A stretch of DNA of 64,000 nt, from the NCBI GenBank assembly GCA_018369015.1, contig JAGZDD010000002.1, positions 29,136 to 93,135 of the forward strand, given 5' to 3'. This document shows positions 52,046 to 61,403 of the stretch, piece by piece. This stretch comes from Clostridiales bacterium. GTDB taxonomy: Bacteria > Bacillota > Clostridia > Lachnospirales > Lachnospiraceae. Position 1 is the first letter of the stretch. Each line of letters starts with the position of its first letter. The notes beneath the pieces are model-generated. The model was not told the DNA's origin. It ran no database searches and was given only the letters and a program-made list of their open reading frames with translations. The position numbers and the translations under genes were made by a program.

Positions 52046-52090
52046 CTCTCCTTTAGTTTTGTTTTACGTGTGGAAGGTCTCGAACACACG
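52046..52090 (-). promoter_or_regulatory. PreQ1-I riboswitch of queT
   Basis: On the minus strand stem CGTGTG to CACACG encloses loop TTCGAGACCTTC, followed by the A-rich tail TAAAACAAAACTAAAGGAG. The CTAAAG end can pair into the loop as an H-type pseudoknot and covers the ribosome-binding site of queT, so preQ1 would block translation. This matches the small preQ1-I class. Confidence 0.85.
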
Positions 52091-52208
52091 CGCCTAAGCG
52101 TTTCCAAAAGACTTGCGTCAAAAGACTTTTGGGGCTTCCCATAACGTGATTGAGTATAACATAGACAAAGAATCCAGTCAATAAGATAATTTATAACCGA
52201 TTACCTTT

Positions 52209-54593
52209 TTACAATGTCTTCATAATTCTTATAAACCGTATTTCATGGGCTTTTAATGTCTTTAAAAATGTGAGCTTTCCCCCCACAGCCTTAATATGCC
52301 CGTTCTTTTGATAAGGCACGCAAATATTTTTCAAATACCGGATATTTTCAAGGCTTAAGGGTTCCCCTGTGCCAAGGCTCTGCCACTGCGTCAGAACACT
52401 TCCCTTTTCCGGCGATATGCCATATTCACGAACAGTATAACTGCCATCCTCAACATTTTCCAAAGTAAAAGTTATATCCAGCCAGTCATCGTCTTCAAAA
52501 ATAGTCTTAACCTCTTCAAGACCAATATCATATTCATCCTTAATATAATAATTGTATCTTAACCGCTTATGGTTAAAGCAGAAAATACTATACGAAGCCC
52601 TGCCATTTGTTGTAATCACACAATGCTCATGGCAGCCCACAAGCCGCGGCTCAAGCATACTCATAAATTTAAGGGCATAAAAGGAAGGTTTGCAAATACC
52701 ACTGCGGCAAATTAGTCCGCTGGCCCCGATCAAAAGACGGTCAGAGTCGTAATAACTGCTGGACAAATCGCTGATTCCTCCATAAGCGGCAAAGGAAAGC
52801 CTGCCGGTCATTTGACACATCTGGGCGGCCATAAGGGCGGCCTTCCCGCAGCTATCATTAAAATAATTTCTCTGGGAAAGGCTTAAATTCCATTCCAGCA
52901 CATACAATGGCAGACTGCCCCAGCCAGTATTTTCAAGCAATGACCGGCATCTTACAATATCCTCCATCGCATAGTCCATATTAAGGCGGCGCTTGGCGTG
53001 AAGCTTTCCGTCAATATCCGCCCTGGCATAAGGCAGCAGGTAAATGGATATAAAATCCGGGGCAACCGGCTCTGCCCGCCATTCCTCTAAAAGCCCGCCA
53101 AACTTTTCTTCACTGATCGCGGTGCTTAAGCCGCAGCCGCCAATGAGCGCGCTATCCAAACGCCCGCGTATACACTGATAAATTTTTGTAAAATGTCCAG
53201 GAAAGCTTCCAGGAATCCCCATGGTATTTTCGTAATATTCATTGTACCAGCATTCAAATATCCAGCCGTCAACAGCCTGCACGCCATACCTGGAAATAAC
53301 ATGCCGAAGGAAATCATCGAGAACACCGATACATTCTTCCATAGAGTCAAAAATTTTCTCCGAACCAATCCCCACCAAATCCTCATTCACGCTTTTTAGA
53401 ATACTGGCAGGCTTATTGTCCAGGCAAATCACCGGACGGATATGATTTTCCACAAGGAAATCAAAAATAATATCCAGAGAATCAAAGTTTAAAATCCCTG
53501 CCTCATGTCTGGGGCGAAGCTCCATTTTCTCTGAAAACAATCCAAAAATCCGCCCCCAGGTAAATCCGATTTCCTGCTTTGCAAAAAGAATCTGCTTTTG
53601 AAGTACCGCAGACAGCAGCATATGGGCGGTACCCAGATTAATTGCCTGTCCCCAGGGATTTTCAAAGCAATCAGAAGCGGCTGCGTCTGCCCTCACCTCT
53701 ATATTTCTTTTTTTCCACGGGTGCCAGACCGCGGTTTCATTTTCCTTAAGATATTTTTTAAGGAACTGCCGGTCCATCTGCGCTGGCCTGATCTCCTTTT
53801 CCGTCAGTGTTTCCTGTTTCCGGTACAGCATGGGAGATATTTGATAAATCTCCTTAAAAGCCCGGCAAAACGCAGATGAATTGGCAAAACCATGATCACC
53901 TGCGATCCGGGAAATAGACTTGTCCGTATAGCGTACATCCTCCAGGGCAAAATGCAGCCGGACATTATTAACATATTCAATAAAGGTAATACCTACCCGT
54001 TTTTTAAAATAACGGGAAAATGACGACGGGGCCATATACATAAATTCAGCCATCTCTGCCAGCGTAAGCAGCTTATTGTAATTTGTATTAATGTACTGGA
54101 GCATTTTTTCCACACGAATATCATCACTTCCAAAATGATCCGTTATCCGGTCAGACATGAAATACTGAACAAGAAAATGCAGGAGCCGGTACATCTGGCT
54201 TTTTTTCATAAACGTCAGTTTCTCCATATTCACCGCACACTCGCTGAGCAAATCCCCCATAATCGCCCGGAGGCCTCCGTACTTTTCCTGTTTTTCTACC
54301 ATACTGTTACAGTAAAAAAACAAAAGCTTTTGGTCCTGATAATTTAAAAGCATGGAATAGTTAAAATGGATGATACATACATGGACCGGCCCGTCAGCCA
54401 AAAGGCCGTGGCGGTGGTTACTGTTAATGATCAGCATATCCTCCGGCCCCATATCAAACCGTTTTTCCAGCATTGACACTGTCAGCCTTCCATCAATGAC
54501 AAAAAGGAACTCCACATCCTGGTGCATATGCTCTGCTTCCCTGCCGCCATTCCAAAACTGGATCGAAAAATCTTCCTCCCGGTAAACTGCCAT
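52209..54593 (-). CDS. AraC-type regulator fused to a GH39-like glycosidase domain
   Basis: 794 residues in three parts: N-terminal cupin (residues 1-100, HMHQDVEFLFVIDGRLTVS), AraC helix-turn-helix (about 165-270, LAEMAEFMYMAPSSFSRYFK and GFANSSAFCRAFKEIYQISP) and a C-terminal GH39-like (beta-xylosidase) barrel (about 310-790). Both catalytic acids of GH39 appear retained: Asn451-Glu452 in WIFECWYNEYY and Glu567 in YVLEWNLS, 115 residues apart as in known enzymes. It may sense sugar through the barrel or hydrolyse it. No signal peptide. It starts five bases after the nitrilase stop. Confidence 0.87.
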   Translation of the reverse strand: MAVYREEDFSIQFWNGGREAEHMHQDVEFLFVIDGRLTVSMLEKRFDMGPEDMLIINSNHRHGLLADGPVHVCIIHFNYSMLLNYQDQKLLFFYCNSMVEKQEKYGGLRAIMGDLLSECAVNMEKLTFMKKSQMYRLLHFLVQYFMSDRITDHFGSDDIRVEKMLQYINTNYNKLLTLAEMAEFMYMAPSSFSRYFKKRVGITFIEYVNNVRLHFALEDVRYTDKSISRIAGDHGFANSSAFCRAFKEIYQISPMLYRKQETLTEKEIRPAQMDRQFLKKYLKENETAVWHPWKKRNIEVRADAAASDCFENPWGQAINLGTAHMLLSAVLQKQILFAKQEIGFTWGRIFGLFSEKMELRPRHEAGILNFDSLDIIFDFLVENHIRPVICLDNKPASILKSVNEDLVGIGSEKIFDSMEECIGVLDDFLRHVISRYGVQAVDGWIFECWYNEYYENTMGIPGSFPGHFTKIYQCIRGRLDSALIGGCGLSTAISEEKFGGLLEEWRAEPVAPDFISIYLLPYARADIDGKLHAKRRLNMDYAMEDIVRCRSLLENTGWGSLPLYVLEWNLSLSQRNYFNDSCGKAALMAAQMCQMTGRLSFAAYGGISDLSSSYYDSDRLLIGASGLICRSGICKPSFYALKFMSMLEPRLVGCHEHCVITTNGRASYSIFCFNHKRLRYNYYIKDEYDIGLEEVKTIFEDDDWLDITFTLENVEDGSYTVREYGISPEKGSVLTQWQSLGTGEPLSLENIRYLKNICVPYQKNGHIKAVGGKLTFLKTLKAHEIRFIRIMKTL

Positions 54594-54598
54594 GACCG

Positions 54599-55510
54599 TC
54601 AGCCTCTTCTTTCCTGCTGCTTAACTTCTCCCGCACCGTACAGCTGTGACACTCCGCCTGCATGTTCCAGCGGGCAAAACGCAGGTTTTTGCTCCTGCAA
54701 TGTATACACATCTGTGCGGCGGTGCGTGAGCAAAGGAAGCTGGTGCCGCACAGCGTCGACACAACTCAGATCAATTTCAGTCAATTGTATTCCGGGCTTT
54801 TCATCCATCTGGCAGACACATTCTCCCCATGGCCCGGCAACAATACTGTGGCCCCAGGAAATATAGCAGCCGCCTTCATCCCTGGCCGGGGCAGTTCCTA
54901 CCGCATATACCTGCTGATTCAATGCCTGGGAGCGAAACATCAATTCCCAGTGGGCCGGGCCTGTCGTCATATTAAAGGCCGCAGGCACTAAAATGACCTT
55001 CGCGCCTTTTAAAGCCATAAGTCTTCCCAGCTCAGGGAACCTAAAATCATAGCAAATACATAATCCAAAACGCCCATATTCTGTATCAAATACTGTGGAT
55101 GTGTTTCCTGCGGTCAATGTGGCGGATTCCTGAAAATGCTGTCCGCCCTCCACATGAATGTCAAAAAGGTGCATTTTCCTGTGCCGGGCAATCTGCCGTC
55201 CCTCCCGGTTAAAAACATAGGCCGTGTTATAAATATTTCCATTCTCATCCCGTTCCGGCATACTTCCTGCGGACAAATAAACATGGAGCTTTCCTGCAAG
55301 CTCTGAGCAGGCCTGCCAGAGCGGCCCTCCCGCACTTTCCGCATAAACAGGGAAATTATCCACAGTGTAAGGGCAGGCAAACATTTCCGGAAGCGCCAGA
55401 AAGTCTGCTCCCATTTTAACAGCCCGCTCCGCCATTTCCCTCATATATGCAACCGATCTTTCTTTATCCTCAAACACAGGCATTTGAAGCTGCGCAAGCT
55501 TAAATTTCAT
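54599..55510 (-). CDS. Carbon-nitrogen hydrolase (Nit2/omega-amidase type)
   Basis: About 303 residues. The nitrilase triad is visible: Glu in LALPEMFACPY, Lys in HRKMHLFDI and Cys in GLCICYDFRFPELG. It resembles Nit2 omega-amidases that hydrolyse alpha-ketoglutaramate or ketosuccinamate. The C-terminus after LLTHRRTDVYTL is longer than in Nit2 by about 30 residues. ATG 55510 follows GGGAGG; a longer in-frame extension upstream has no ribosome site and does not resemble the family. Confidence 0.9.
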   Translation of the reverse strand: MKFKLAQLQMPVFEDKERSVAYMREMAERAVKMGADFLALPEMFACPYTVDNFPVYAESAGGPLWQACSELAGKLHVYLSAGSMPERDENGNIYNTAYVFNREGRQIARHRKMHLFDIHVEGGQHFQESATLTAGNTSTVFDTEYGRFGLCICYDFRFPELGRLMALKGAKVILVPAAFNMTTGPAHWELMFRSQALNQQVYAVGTAPARDEGGCYISWGHSIVAGPWGECVCQMDEKPGIQLTEIDLSCVDAVRHQLPLLTHRRTDVYTLQEQKPAFCPLEHAGGVSQLYGAGEVKQQERRG

Positions 55511-55703
55511 TTCGTAAAACCTCCCGTTTTCCGGCAAATAAAGCGTTCTCCTTACAGAACTATCGCTATGCCGCGCTTTTTTACTTACTCTGCCGGGTTT
55601 AATTTTTATGGATTTTTGCAGGTAACAGTTCAGCATCGGAACTCTTTGTTCTATCATACTATATCCATTGGCGCAATTCCATATATTGGGGAGAATTTCT
55701 ATA

Positions 55704-56861
55704 TTAGCTTTTTTTCTTCATGCCAAGTATTAAAAAGCGAAGTACCGGCACACGGCGGATAATTTCATACAATACAAAGGACGCCGCAAGCTCTGCGGCC
55801 AGTGCTATAAGATAATTCCATCCGGCAGCCAGGCTTAAGTGATATGTAAGCGCATAGCAAACCAGAGTCAGAACCGGGTAGTGCAAAATATAAATACTAA
55901 AGCTGGATTTTGACATATATTTTGTCAATGGATTTTCAAAATTAAAATATTTTCTGGCGCAGCCCAGCAAGGCCAGTACCGCCGCCCACAAATACAGGTT
56001 CGCCGCCAGGCTTTGAAGGCACTTTGCATCGGAAAAGCTTTGTCCATAATAATAGGCCGTATATGCAATGGCTCCCGCAGCAGCAATAACGATCATAGGA
56101 ATCCGGATTTTTTCAATGGCATCCTGCACTTCATCATGGGAAAATATATAATAGCCAATCAAAAAGGCTGCCAGGTAAATACCAAAACGGTACATTGTCA
56201 ATACAGGCATATTTAAAATCTGGGCTGCGCCCCACATTACAAAGAACAGCAAAAGCACCGCAGCTATCGGTATACGCCCGCCTAACTTCCAAACCCTGTC
56301 CTTTTTATCCAGAGTTTTCAGCAAAAGAAGAAGGCAGGAGAACAGGAAAAGCATCTGTATAAACCACAAAGGCCCAATACCGCTTATAGCTGAGATCGGA
56401 TATACCAGCGCCCCGGGAATATAGTCCAGGCCGCCGCCCATTTTAATATTCAGATAACCTGTAATCCAGTGAATCACAAACAGCCCGAGGGTCGACGGCA
56501 CAAGAAGCTTTAATGCCCTTTCCCGTATAAACTGACGGCCCGTGCGTTTTTGAAGGGAGTATCTTGCGCTCATTCCCGATACAACAAACAGCAGAACCAT
56601 AAACCATGGGTATACAATGTATTGGAATGCGTCCAATGCCGGAACATTTCTGGCGTCAGGAATACCTCCCGCAACGCCGACGCCATTAAACATAAAGCAT
56701 ACGTGATAGATAAGGACAATTAAAACTATTGCCCACCGAAGATTATCCAGGTACGGCTTTCTTGCGCTTTTTTCTGCGGGCTGCGCTGTTGCTGTTTTCA
56801 CTTCATTTTTAATTTGCCCTGTTTCTTTAGATGTTATTTCAGGCTTTTTTTTCTGTTTCAT
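55704..56861 (-). CDS. Acyltransferase family 3 membrane protein
   Basis: 385 residues, about ten helices. LDNLRWAIVLIVLIYHVCFM is the typical first helix with the conserved His; further motifs are YPWFMVLLFVVSGMSARYSL and SSFSIYILHYPVL. These enzymes O-acylate cell-surface polysaccharides or other acceptors. It lies downstream of the TetR gene (22 bases) and is likely its target. The N-terminus is basic and soluble. Confidence 0.9.
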   Translation of the reverse strand: MKQKKKPEITSKETGQIKNEVKTATAQPAEKSARKPYLDNLRWAIVLIVLIYHVCFMFNGVGVAGGIPDARNVPALDAFQYIVYPWFMVLLFVVSGMSARYSLQKRTGRQFIRERALKLLVPSTLGLFVIHWITGYLNIKMGGGLDYIPGALVYPISAISGIGPLWFIQMLFLFSCLLLLLKTLDKKDRVWKLGGRIPIAAVLLLFFVMWGAAQILNMPVLTMYRFGIYLAAFLIGYYIFSHDEVQDAIEKIRIPMIVIAAAGAIAYTAYYYGQSFSDAKCLQSLAANLYLWAAVLALLGCARKYFNFENPLTKYMSKSSFSIYILHYPVLTLVCYALTYHLSLAAGWNYLIALAAELAASFVLYEIIRRVPVLRFLILGMKKKS

Positions 56862-56883
56862 TTTCTTTTACCTTCCTGTCACT

Positions 56884-57456
56884 TTAAAATTCCTGTTTTT
56901 GTGTCGATTCATAGCGAGCCTTCAGGCCCATATAGCCATCGCTTAAAACCCTGTTTATAAAATCCTCATTCCATTCCAGGTAGGATGTGGCAATCGTCAC
57001 GGCAATCCCATGAACATAAAGCCACATTTCCGTATGGAACATCCGGGCGTCATTCTCGCTAAGCCCTGTAGACTGTTGAATCATTTCCAGCAATTTTTTG
57101 ATTTCTTCATCATCATTAACCTTTTCCGCAGACCGGTCGCGCATAAAAAGCAGCTTAAAAAGCTCGCTCTCATCCCTGGCAAAACAAATATAGCCCATGC
57201 CGCTTGCCTTGTATACCGGATATTTCCCTTCGGCCATAGAGCGCTGCAAATAATTTTGGTAGACCACTTTTGCCTCTGCTAAAACCTCCTGCTGTACCTC
57301 ATTCATATTCTTAAATACCGTAAAAACCGGCGCCACCGAGCTTCCAAGGGCATTTCCCAGCGCTCTGGCTGTCAGCGCCGACGCTCCGCCTGCCCGGACA
57401 ACATCCAGCGCCGCCCTTATAATCGCTTCTTTTGTATACTTTGCTTTTGGCGGCAT
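56884..57456 (-). CDS. TetR-family regulator
   Basis: 190 residues. Helix-turn-helix TARALGNALGSSVAPVFTVFKN is typical of the family; the rest is the helical ligand domain. First of a two-gene unit with the acyltransferase. A palindrome overlaps its promoter region, so it is probably autoregulated. Ribosome-binding site GGAGGTG. Confidence 0.92.
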   Translation of the reverse strand: MPPKAKYTKEAIIRAALDVVRAGGASALTARALGNALGSSVAPVFTVFKNMNEVQQEVLAEAKVVYQNYLQRSMAEGKYPVYKASGMGYICFARDESELFKLLFMRDRSAEKVNDDEEIKKLLEMIQQSTGLSENDARMFHTEMWLYVHGIAVTIATSYLEWNEDFINRVLSDGYMGLKARYESTQKQEF

Positions 57457-57470
57457 AAATTAGCACCTCC

Positions 57471-57512
57471 ATAATAAATAACATTTGTTTTATAACATCT
57501 GTTATTTATTAT
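57471..57512. promoter_or_regulatory. Candidate TetR operator
   Basis: Perfect 13-base arms ATAATAAATAACA and TGTTATTTATTAT with 16 bases between them, right upstream of the TetR gene. Confidence 0.75.
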
Positions 57513-57544
57513 ATTCTTTAAAATGACCGATGTCAACAGTATGT

Positions 57545-57582
57545 AAAAAGGATGTACCGCATAAATACAGTACACCCTTTTC
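57545..57582 (-). terminator. Terminator of the esterase gene
   Basis: Stem AAGGGTGTAC with GTACATCCTT and TTTTTAC following on the minus strand. It lies between the esterase stop and the TetR operator. Confidence 0.75.
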
Positions 57583-57620
57583 TTATTTTTTATTTCAGTA
57601 TCAACGATGTGTGCTTTCTC

Positions 57621-58478
57621 TTATCCTCGGTTTATGTCTAAGCCAAGCCCCACATTGCCGCTGTTTCTTCCGGGAGCTGTTTCATCAAGAGGAAGCCAGT
57701 CCAACACCCGCTTTATATAACGATCCCAAAAATCCCACTCATGGCCTCCAGGCCCTTCTTCATAGGTTACTCCAATCCCATAACTTTCCAAAAATTTTGC
57801 AAATTGCCGGTTACTTTCCAAAAGGCCGTCTTGCTGCCCGCAAGCCATATAAATATCAGGGAATTTGTTCCCGCTCTCTACAAGCTTTTCCACAAGCACT
57901 CTGGGATTTAGGCTGCTTTTAGACGCAGCTTCCAAATCATCACCGAACGTTGCCTGCCTAAAGGAACGTTTTTGTGTAAAATACATCCCGTCCTCTGTCA
58001 GAGCATTGATATTATCAAAAGGCTGCGCTGATGATAACGCCGCAATATATCCAAAAGTATTATGGAACTTCAAACCATTGCGCAGCGCCCCGTAACCGCC
58101 CATAGAAAGCCCTCCGATAAATGTATCCTCCCGCGCAAAGGAAAGCCTGAACATTTTCCGCGTCATTTCTACAAGTTCTTCTCCGATAAAATCTCCATAA
58201 TAATTATGATCCGCCGCTCGGTCAACATAAGAAGCGTTATCCCCGGACGGCATAACGACCGCTAAATTTTTTTCTTCCGCCCAGCGTTGTATACGCGTAC
58301 CATACAGCCAGTCCGTATAATTTCCCAAAATACCATGAAGCAAGTACAATGTTTTGAACGGTTTAACCTCTTGTCTGGCAGCTCCCGGCACCGGCAGCTT
58401 ATCCACAGGCAAAATAACATACATTGGAACCGTCCGCATGAGTGCTTCTGATATAAAATTTACTTCTAATACTGCCAC
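57621..58478 (-). CDS. Esterase of the FrmB/EstA alpha-beta hydrolase family
   Basis: 285 residues. Nucleophile elbow FIGGLSMGGYGALRNG, oxyanion region LLHGILGNYTDWLYG and terminal His in GGHEWDFWD. The family includes tributyrin/acetyl esterases and S-formylglutathione hydrolases. It is 43 bases downstream of orphan binding protein 3 on the same strand, so a sugar-ester substrate is more likely than formylglutathione. No signal peptide. Start ATG 58478 has GGGAGG upstream. Confidence 0.9.
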   Translation of the reverse strand: MAVLEVNFISEALMRTVPMYVILPVDKLPVPGAARQEVKPFKTLYLLHGILGNYTDWLYGTRIQRWAEEKNLAVVMPSGDNASYVDRAADHNYYGDFIGEELVEMTRKMFRLSFAREDTFIGGLSMGGYGALRNGLKFHNTFGYIAALSSAQPFDNINALTEDGMYFTQKRSFRQATFGDDLEAASKSSLNPRVLVEKLVESGNKFPDIYMACGQQDGLLESNRQFAKFLESYGIGVTYEEGPGGHEWDFWDRYIKRVLDWLPLDETAPGRNSGNVGLGLDINRG

Positions 58479-58521
58479 CGTATTTCCCTCCCATATATTT
58501 TAATTTATCGGTTTGACCCAT

Positions 58522-60108
58522 TCAATTCTTTTGATCAAGCCATTCATCAAGCTGCTTCTGAATCTCACTCATATACTTTTCCATGCCCCCGGCATACAGC
58601 TTATCAATAAACTCATTGTAAGTATTTTCATCTGCAAGGCCGCAGGCAATAAGCGCCTGATATTCTGAAAACACCGAAGAAAGCTGTGCCGCTTCATTCG
58701 TAATCGGATCTGTGTTCACCAAAAAGCCAAGTAATGGAGAATATTTCAGCCCTGATAAATCTATATCCGACGGATTATAACCCAAAGCCATATCTGATGC
58801 TGTCTGGTCACACTGCAGAACATTTCCGAAAATCCCAACTGTATTGACAGCATAACCGCTGTCAGTATTTACGACAAGCCCGCCCTTATTATCATAAGTA
58901 TAATTCTCTCCCTTAAGTCCATAGCTTGCGAGCGTTTTTAATTCTTTATCCGTATAACACAGATTTAAAAGCCGAGCCGCAGCCTCTGGCTCTGTTGCGC
59001 TGACAGGGATCGCCATTGTCATAATCGTCATTGTTCCGGTAGATACATATCCCTCCGCCAGCTTCACCGATATAAGCGGTTCCCCGGCCAACTCAACGTT
59101 GCCGCTCGTTCTCGAACGGTTTCCTGCAAGAAAATAGGAAAATACCGTATCATCACTGCTCGGATCGTCTTCTCGAATCATTACGTCCTCATCGATATAT
59201 CCCTTCTCGTACCAATCCCGCAATATTGACGCAGCCTCTTTATATTCCTCAGTTTCAAACAAACTGACGACTGTTGCAGCATCATCCTCTACCATTACCC
59301 CAAGCAGGGAGGTTCCCAGATCGTCATAAGCGGCGCCTGTCAGCATAGTGCCCGACGAACCCAAAAGGTTTTTAGCGCCGGAACTAATCATTTTCATATC
59401 TGGATGCAGCTTATGGACAGCTTCAAAAACCTTAGTAATATCCTCATAGTTTTTAATATCCTCTACTGTAAATCCGGCCTCAGTTAAATAGGATTCACGG
59501 CAGATCCAATATAAATCGTTCGTATTATCCGTATATACAGGTACTCCGTAAATACTGCCGTTGACCGTTGTCGCTTCCAAATAATTATCTGGAAGTAATG
59601 CCAATGTTTCCGGCGCATAATCGGCTAAAAGGTCATCCAGCTTAAAAAGCTGTCCGGAATTTACCATTGTATTAAAATTCCCTGCGCCTGCCGGAAATGT
59701 TGAAATCAGATCGATCTTATCATTTGCCCCGACCTGCATTGGCATTTGAGAAAGGTAGGTTCCCATTTCCAAAATTTCCAGATTCACGTGAACATTAATT
59801 TTTGCCATAGTAATCTCATTGATAGCATCCTCTACCTTCTGCACACCCTCCGGGGCATATGTTCCTCCGACATTCCACATCATCCATGTGACCTCTGCCG
59901 GATCATCCTCCCAGTCTACAGCCACTCCTGCACTATCATCCTGAGCCGGTTCTGCCGCAGGGGCAGGAGCATCTGTTCCTGCCAACTCATTTACAGAGGC
60001 CTGAACCGATTCCTTTGTCAAAGCCTCCGGTTCACTGCTCCCACAGCCTGAACCTGCCACCATACAAATCGTCAGCATTGCCGCCATCCATTTTGTTGCA
60101 GATCTCAT
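58522..60108 (-). CDS. Orphan sugar-binding lipoprotein 3
   Basis: 528 residues. Lipobox VAGSGCG, Ala/Pro/Glu-rich linker and binding domain beginning EVTWMMWNVGGTYAPEG. It is related to the proteins at 26642 and 40214 (VEDAINEITMAKINVHVNLE, WYEKGYIDEDVM) and ends in MEKYMSEIQKQLDEW. No permease gene lies beside it; the following gene is an esterase. GAGGAGG precedes the ATG. Confidence 0.9.
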   Translation of the reverse strand: MRSATKWMAAMLTICMVAGSGCGSSEPEALTKESVQASVNELAGTDAPAPAAEPAQDDSAGVAVDWEDDPAEVTWMMWNVGGTYAPEGVQKVEDAINEITMAKINVHVNLEILEMGTYLSQMPMQVGANDKIDLISTFPAGAGNFNTMVNSGQLFKLDDLLADYAPETLALLPDNYLEATTVNGSIYGVPVYTDNTNDLYWICRESYLTEAGFTVEDIKNYEDITKVFEAVHKLHPDMKMISSGAKNLLGSSGTMLTGAAYDDLGTSLLGVMVEDDAATVVSLFETEEYKEAASILRDWYEKGYIDEDVMIREDDPSSDDTVFSYFLAGNRSRTSGNVELAGEPLISVKLAEGYVSTGTMTIMTMAIPVSATEPEAAARLLNLCYTDKELKTLASYGLKGENYTYDNKGGLVVNTDSGYAVNTVGIFGNVLQCDQTASDMALGYNPSDIDLSGLKYSPLLGFLVNTDPITNEAAQLSSVFSEYQALIACGLADENTYNEFIDKLYAGGMEKYMSEIQKQLDEWLDQKN

Positions 60109-60131
60109 TATACATCCTCCTCATATATTTT

Positions 60132-60316
60132 GTAACTATTCAGCCATACGGCTGAGAAGGAAAAAAACTCGGCACAGAGCATAGACCGCAAGCAGGTTTG
60201 CAGAGAGTTTTTTTCTCCTCAGACATAGGGCGTTTAGCCCGAATCAAGGATGCGCTGCGTAAGCAGCGAAAAAGCAGCGGCAGCTGCGAATCCGAGATGC
60301 ATGGCTGAATAGTTAC
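60132..60316. repeat. Dispersed inverted-end element, copy 3
   Basis: 185 bp with ends GTAACTATTCAGCCAT and ATGGCTGAATAGTTAC. The interior has nested hairpins (ACTCGGCACAG to GAGTTTTTTTC region; GCTGCGTAAGCAGC) and the phrase GCGAATCCGAGATGC that is also found in copy 1. It lies upstream of orphan binding protein 3. The remaining bases up to 60506 contain AT-rich DNA with no clear gene. Confidence 0.82.
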
Positions 60317-60506
60317 TATATTTTCTTTTTATAGTATAAAACCCTGGAAAGCATTATTCATTTCTGTTTTTGCCTACTTTACGCTCCTGAAATATCCATT
60401 TTTAGATGATTCAAAAACACGGACAAAAATATGCAATCATTTTTGACGATTTTTGACTATAGCAAGCAAAAGTTCAACATGGCAGACGCTTGCACGGCTT
60501 ATCGCG

Positions 60507-60542
60507 TAAAAAAGACGTACCATCCTAAAATGATACGTCTTG
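60507..60542 (-). terminator. Terminator of the TrpXYZ-like operon
   Basis: Stem AAGACGTATCAT with ATGGTACGTCTT and TTTTTTACG on the minus strand, about 60 bases after the ATPase stop. Confidence 0.85.
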
Positions 60543-60599
60543 TGATATGTTTCACTGTATATTTTCTGTTTTTTACAATAATCCTAAAAACGGCTCGAA

Positions 60600-61403
60600 T
60601 TAAGCAAACATCATCCGGTCATTCGCCAGTTCGCTTCCGCTGGCTTCCTCAAATTTGGAAAGAAGGTCGGAAACTTTGAGCTTTTTCTTTTCATCTCCGG
60701 ACACATCATAAATAACGCGGCCTTCATGCATCATAATCAGGCGGTTGCCGTGGGCGATAGCATCCTTCATGTTATGCGTGACCATCATCGCTGTAAGCTT
60801 GTTATCCTCTATAATCTTATCCGAAATTGCCAATACCTTCTGAGCAGTTTTCGGGTCCAGAGCCGCAGTATGTTCATCCAGCAAAAGAAGCTTCGGCTTC
60901 TGAAGAGACGCCATAAGCAGGGTAATCGCCTGGCGCTGTCCGCCGGACAGCAGGCCCACCTTTGTCGCCATACGGGATTCCAGACCAAGATCCAGCGTCT
61001 TTAAAAGCTCGCAATAATACTCCCGCTCTTTTCTTGTAATTCCCCAGCGAAGCGTCCTGTGCGCCCCTCTGCGGGCCGCAATCGCCATATTTTCATCAAT
61101 TGCCATCGTGGCTGCTGTTCCGGTCATAGGGTCCTGAAAAACGCGGCCAAGATATTTTGCACGCTTATGCTCCGGTAAACGGGTAACATCCACGCCATCA
61201 ATAATAATCTTACCGTCATCTACCGGCCAAACGCCAGCTACAGCGTTGAGCGTTGTGGATTTACCCGCGCCGTTTCCTCCGATAATCGTTACAAAATCTC
61301 CGGGATTCAGTTGAAGATTCACGCCGTCCAGCGCAATCTTCTCATTGATTGTTCCAATATTAAATGTTTTATGGACATTGATAAGCTCCAGCATATAACT
61401 CAT
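60600..61403 (-). CDS. ABC transporter ATPase (TrpZ-like)
   Basis: 267 residues from ATG 61403, which overlaps the permease stop as ATGA. Walker A GGNGAGKSTTLNAVAG, signature LSGGQRQAITLLMA, Walker B LLLLDEHTAALDPKTA and switch His in MMVTHNM. The DEHTAALD form is typical of ATPases paired with PF04392-type binding proteins. It energises the importer encoded by the two upstream genes. Confidence 0.95.
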   Translation of the reverse strand: MSYMLELINVHKTFNIGTINEKIALDGVNLQLNPGDFVTIIGGNGAGKSTTLNAVAGVWPVDDGKIIIDGVDVTRLPEHKRAKYLGRVFQDPMTGTAATMAIDENMAIAARRGAHRTLRWGITRKEREYYCELLKTLDLGLESRMATKVGLLSGGQRQAITLLMASLQKPKLLLLDEHTAALDPKTAQKVLAISDKIIEDNKLTAMMVTHNMKDAIAHGNRLIMMHEGRVIYDVSGDEKKKLKVSDLLSKFEEASGSELANDRMMFA

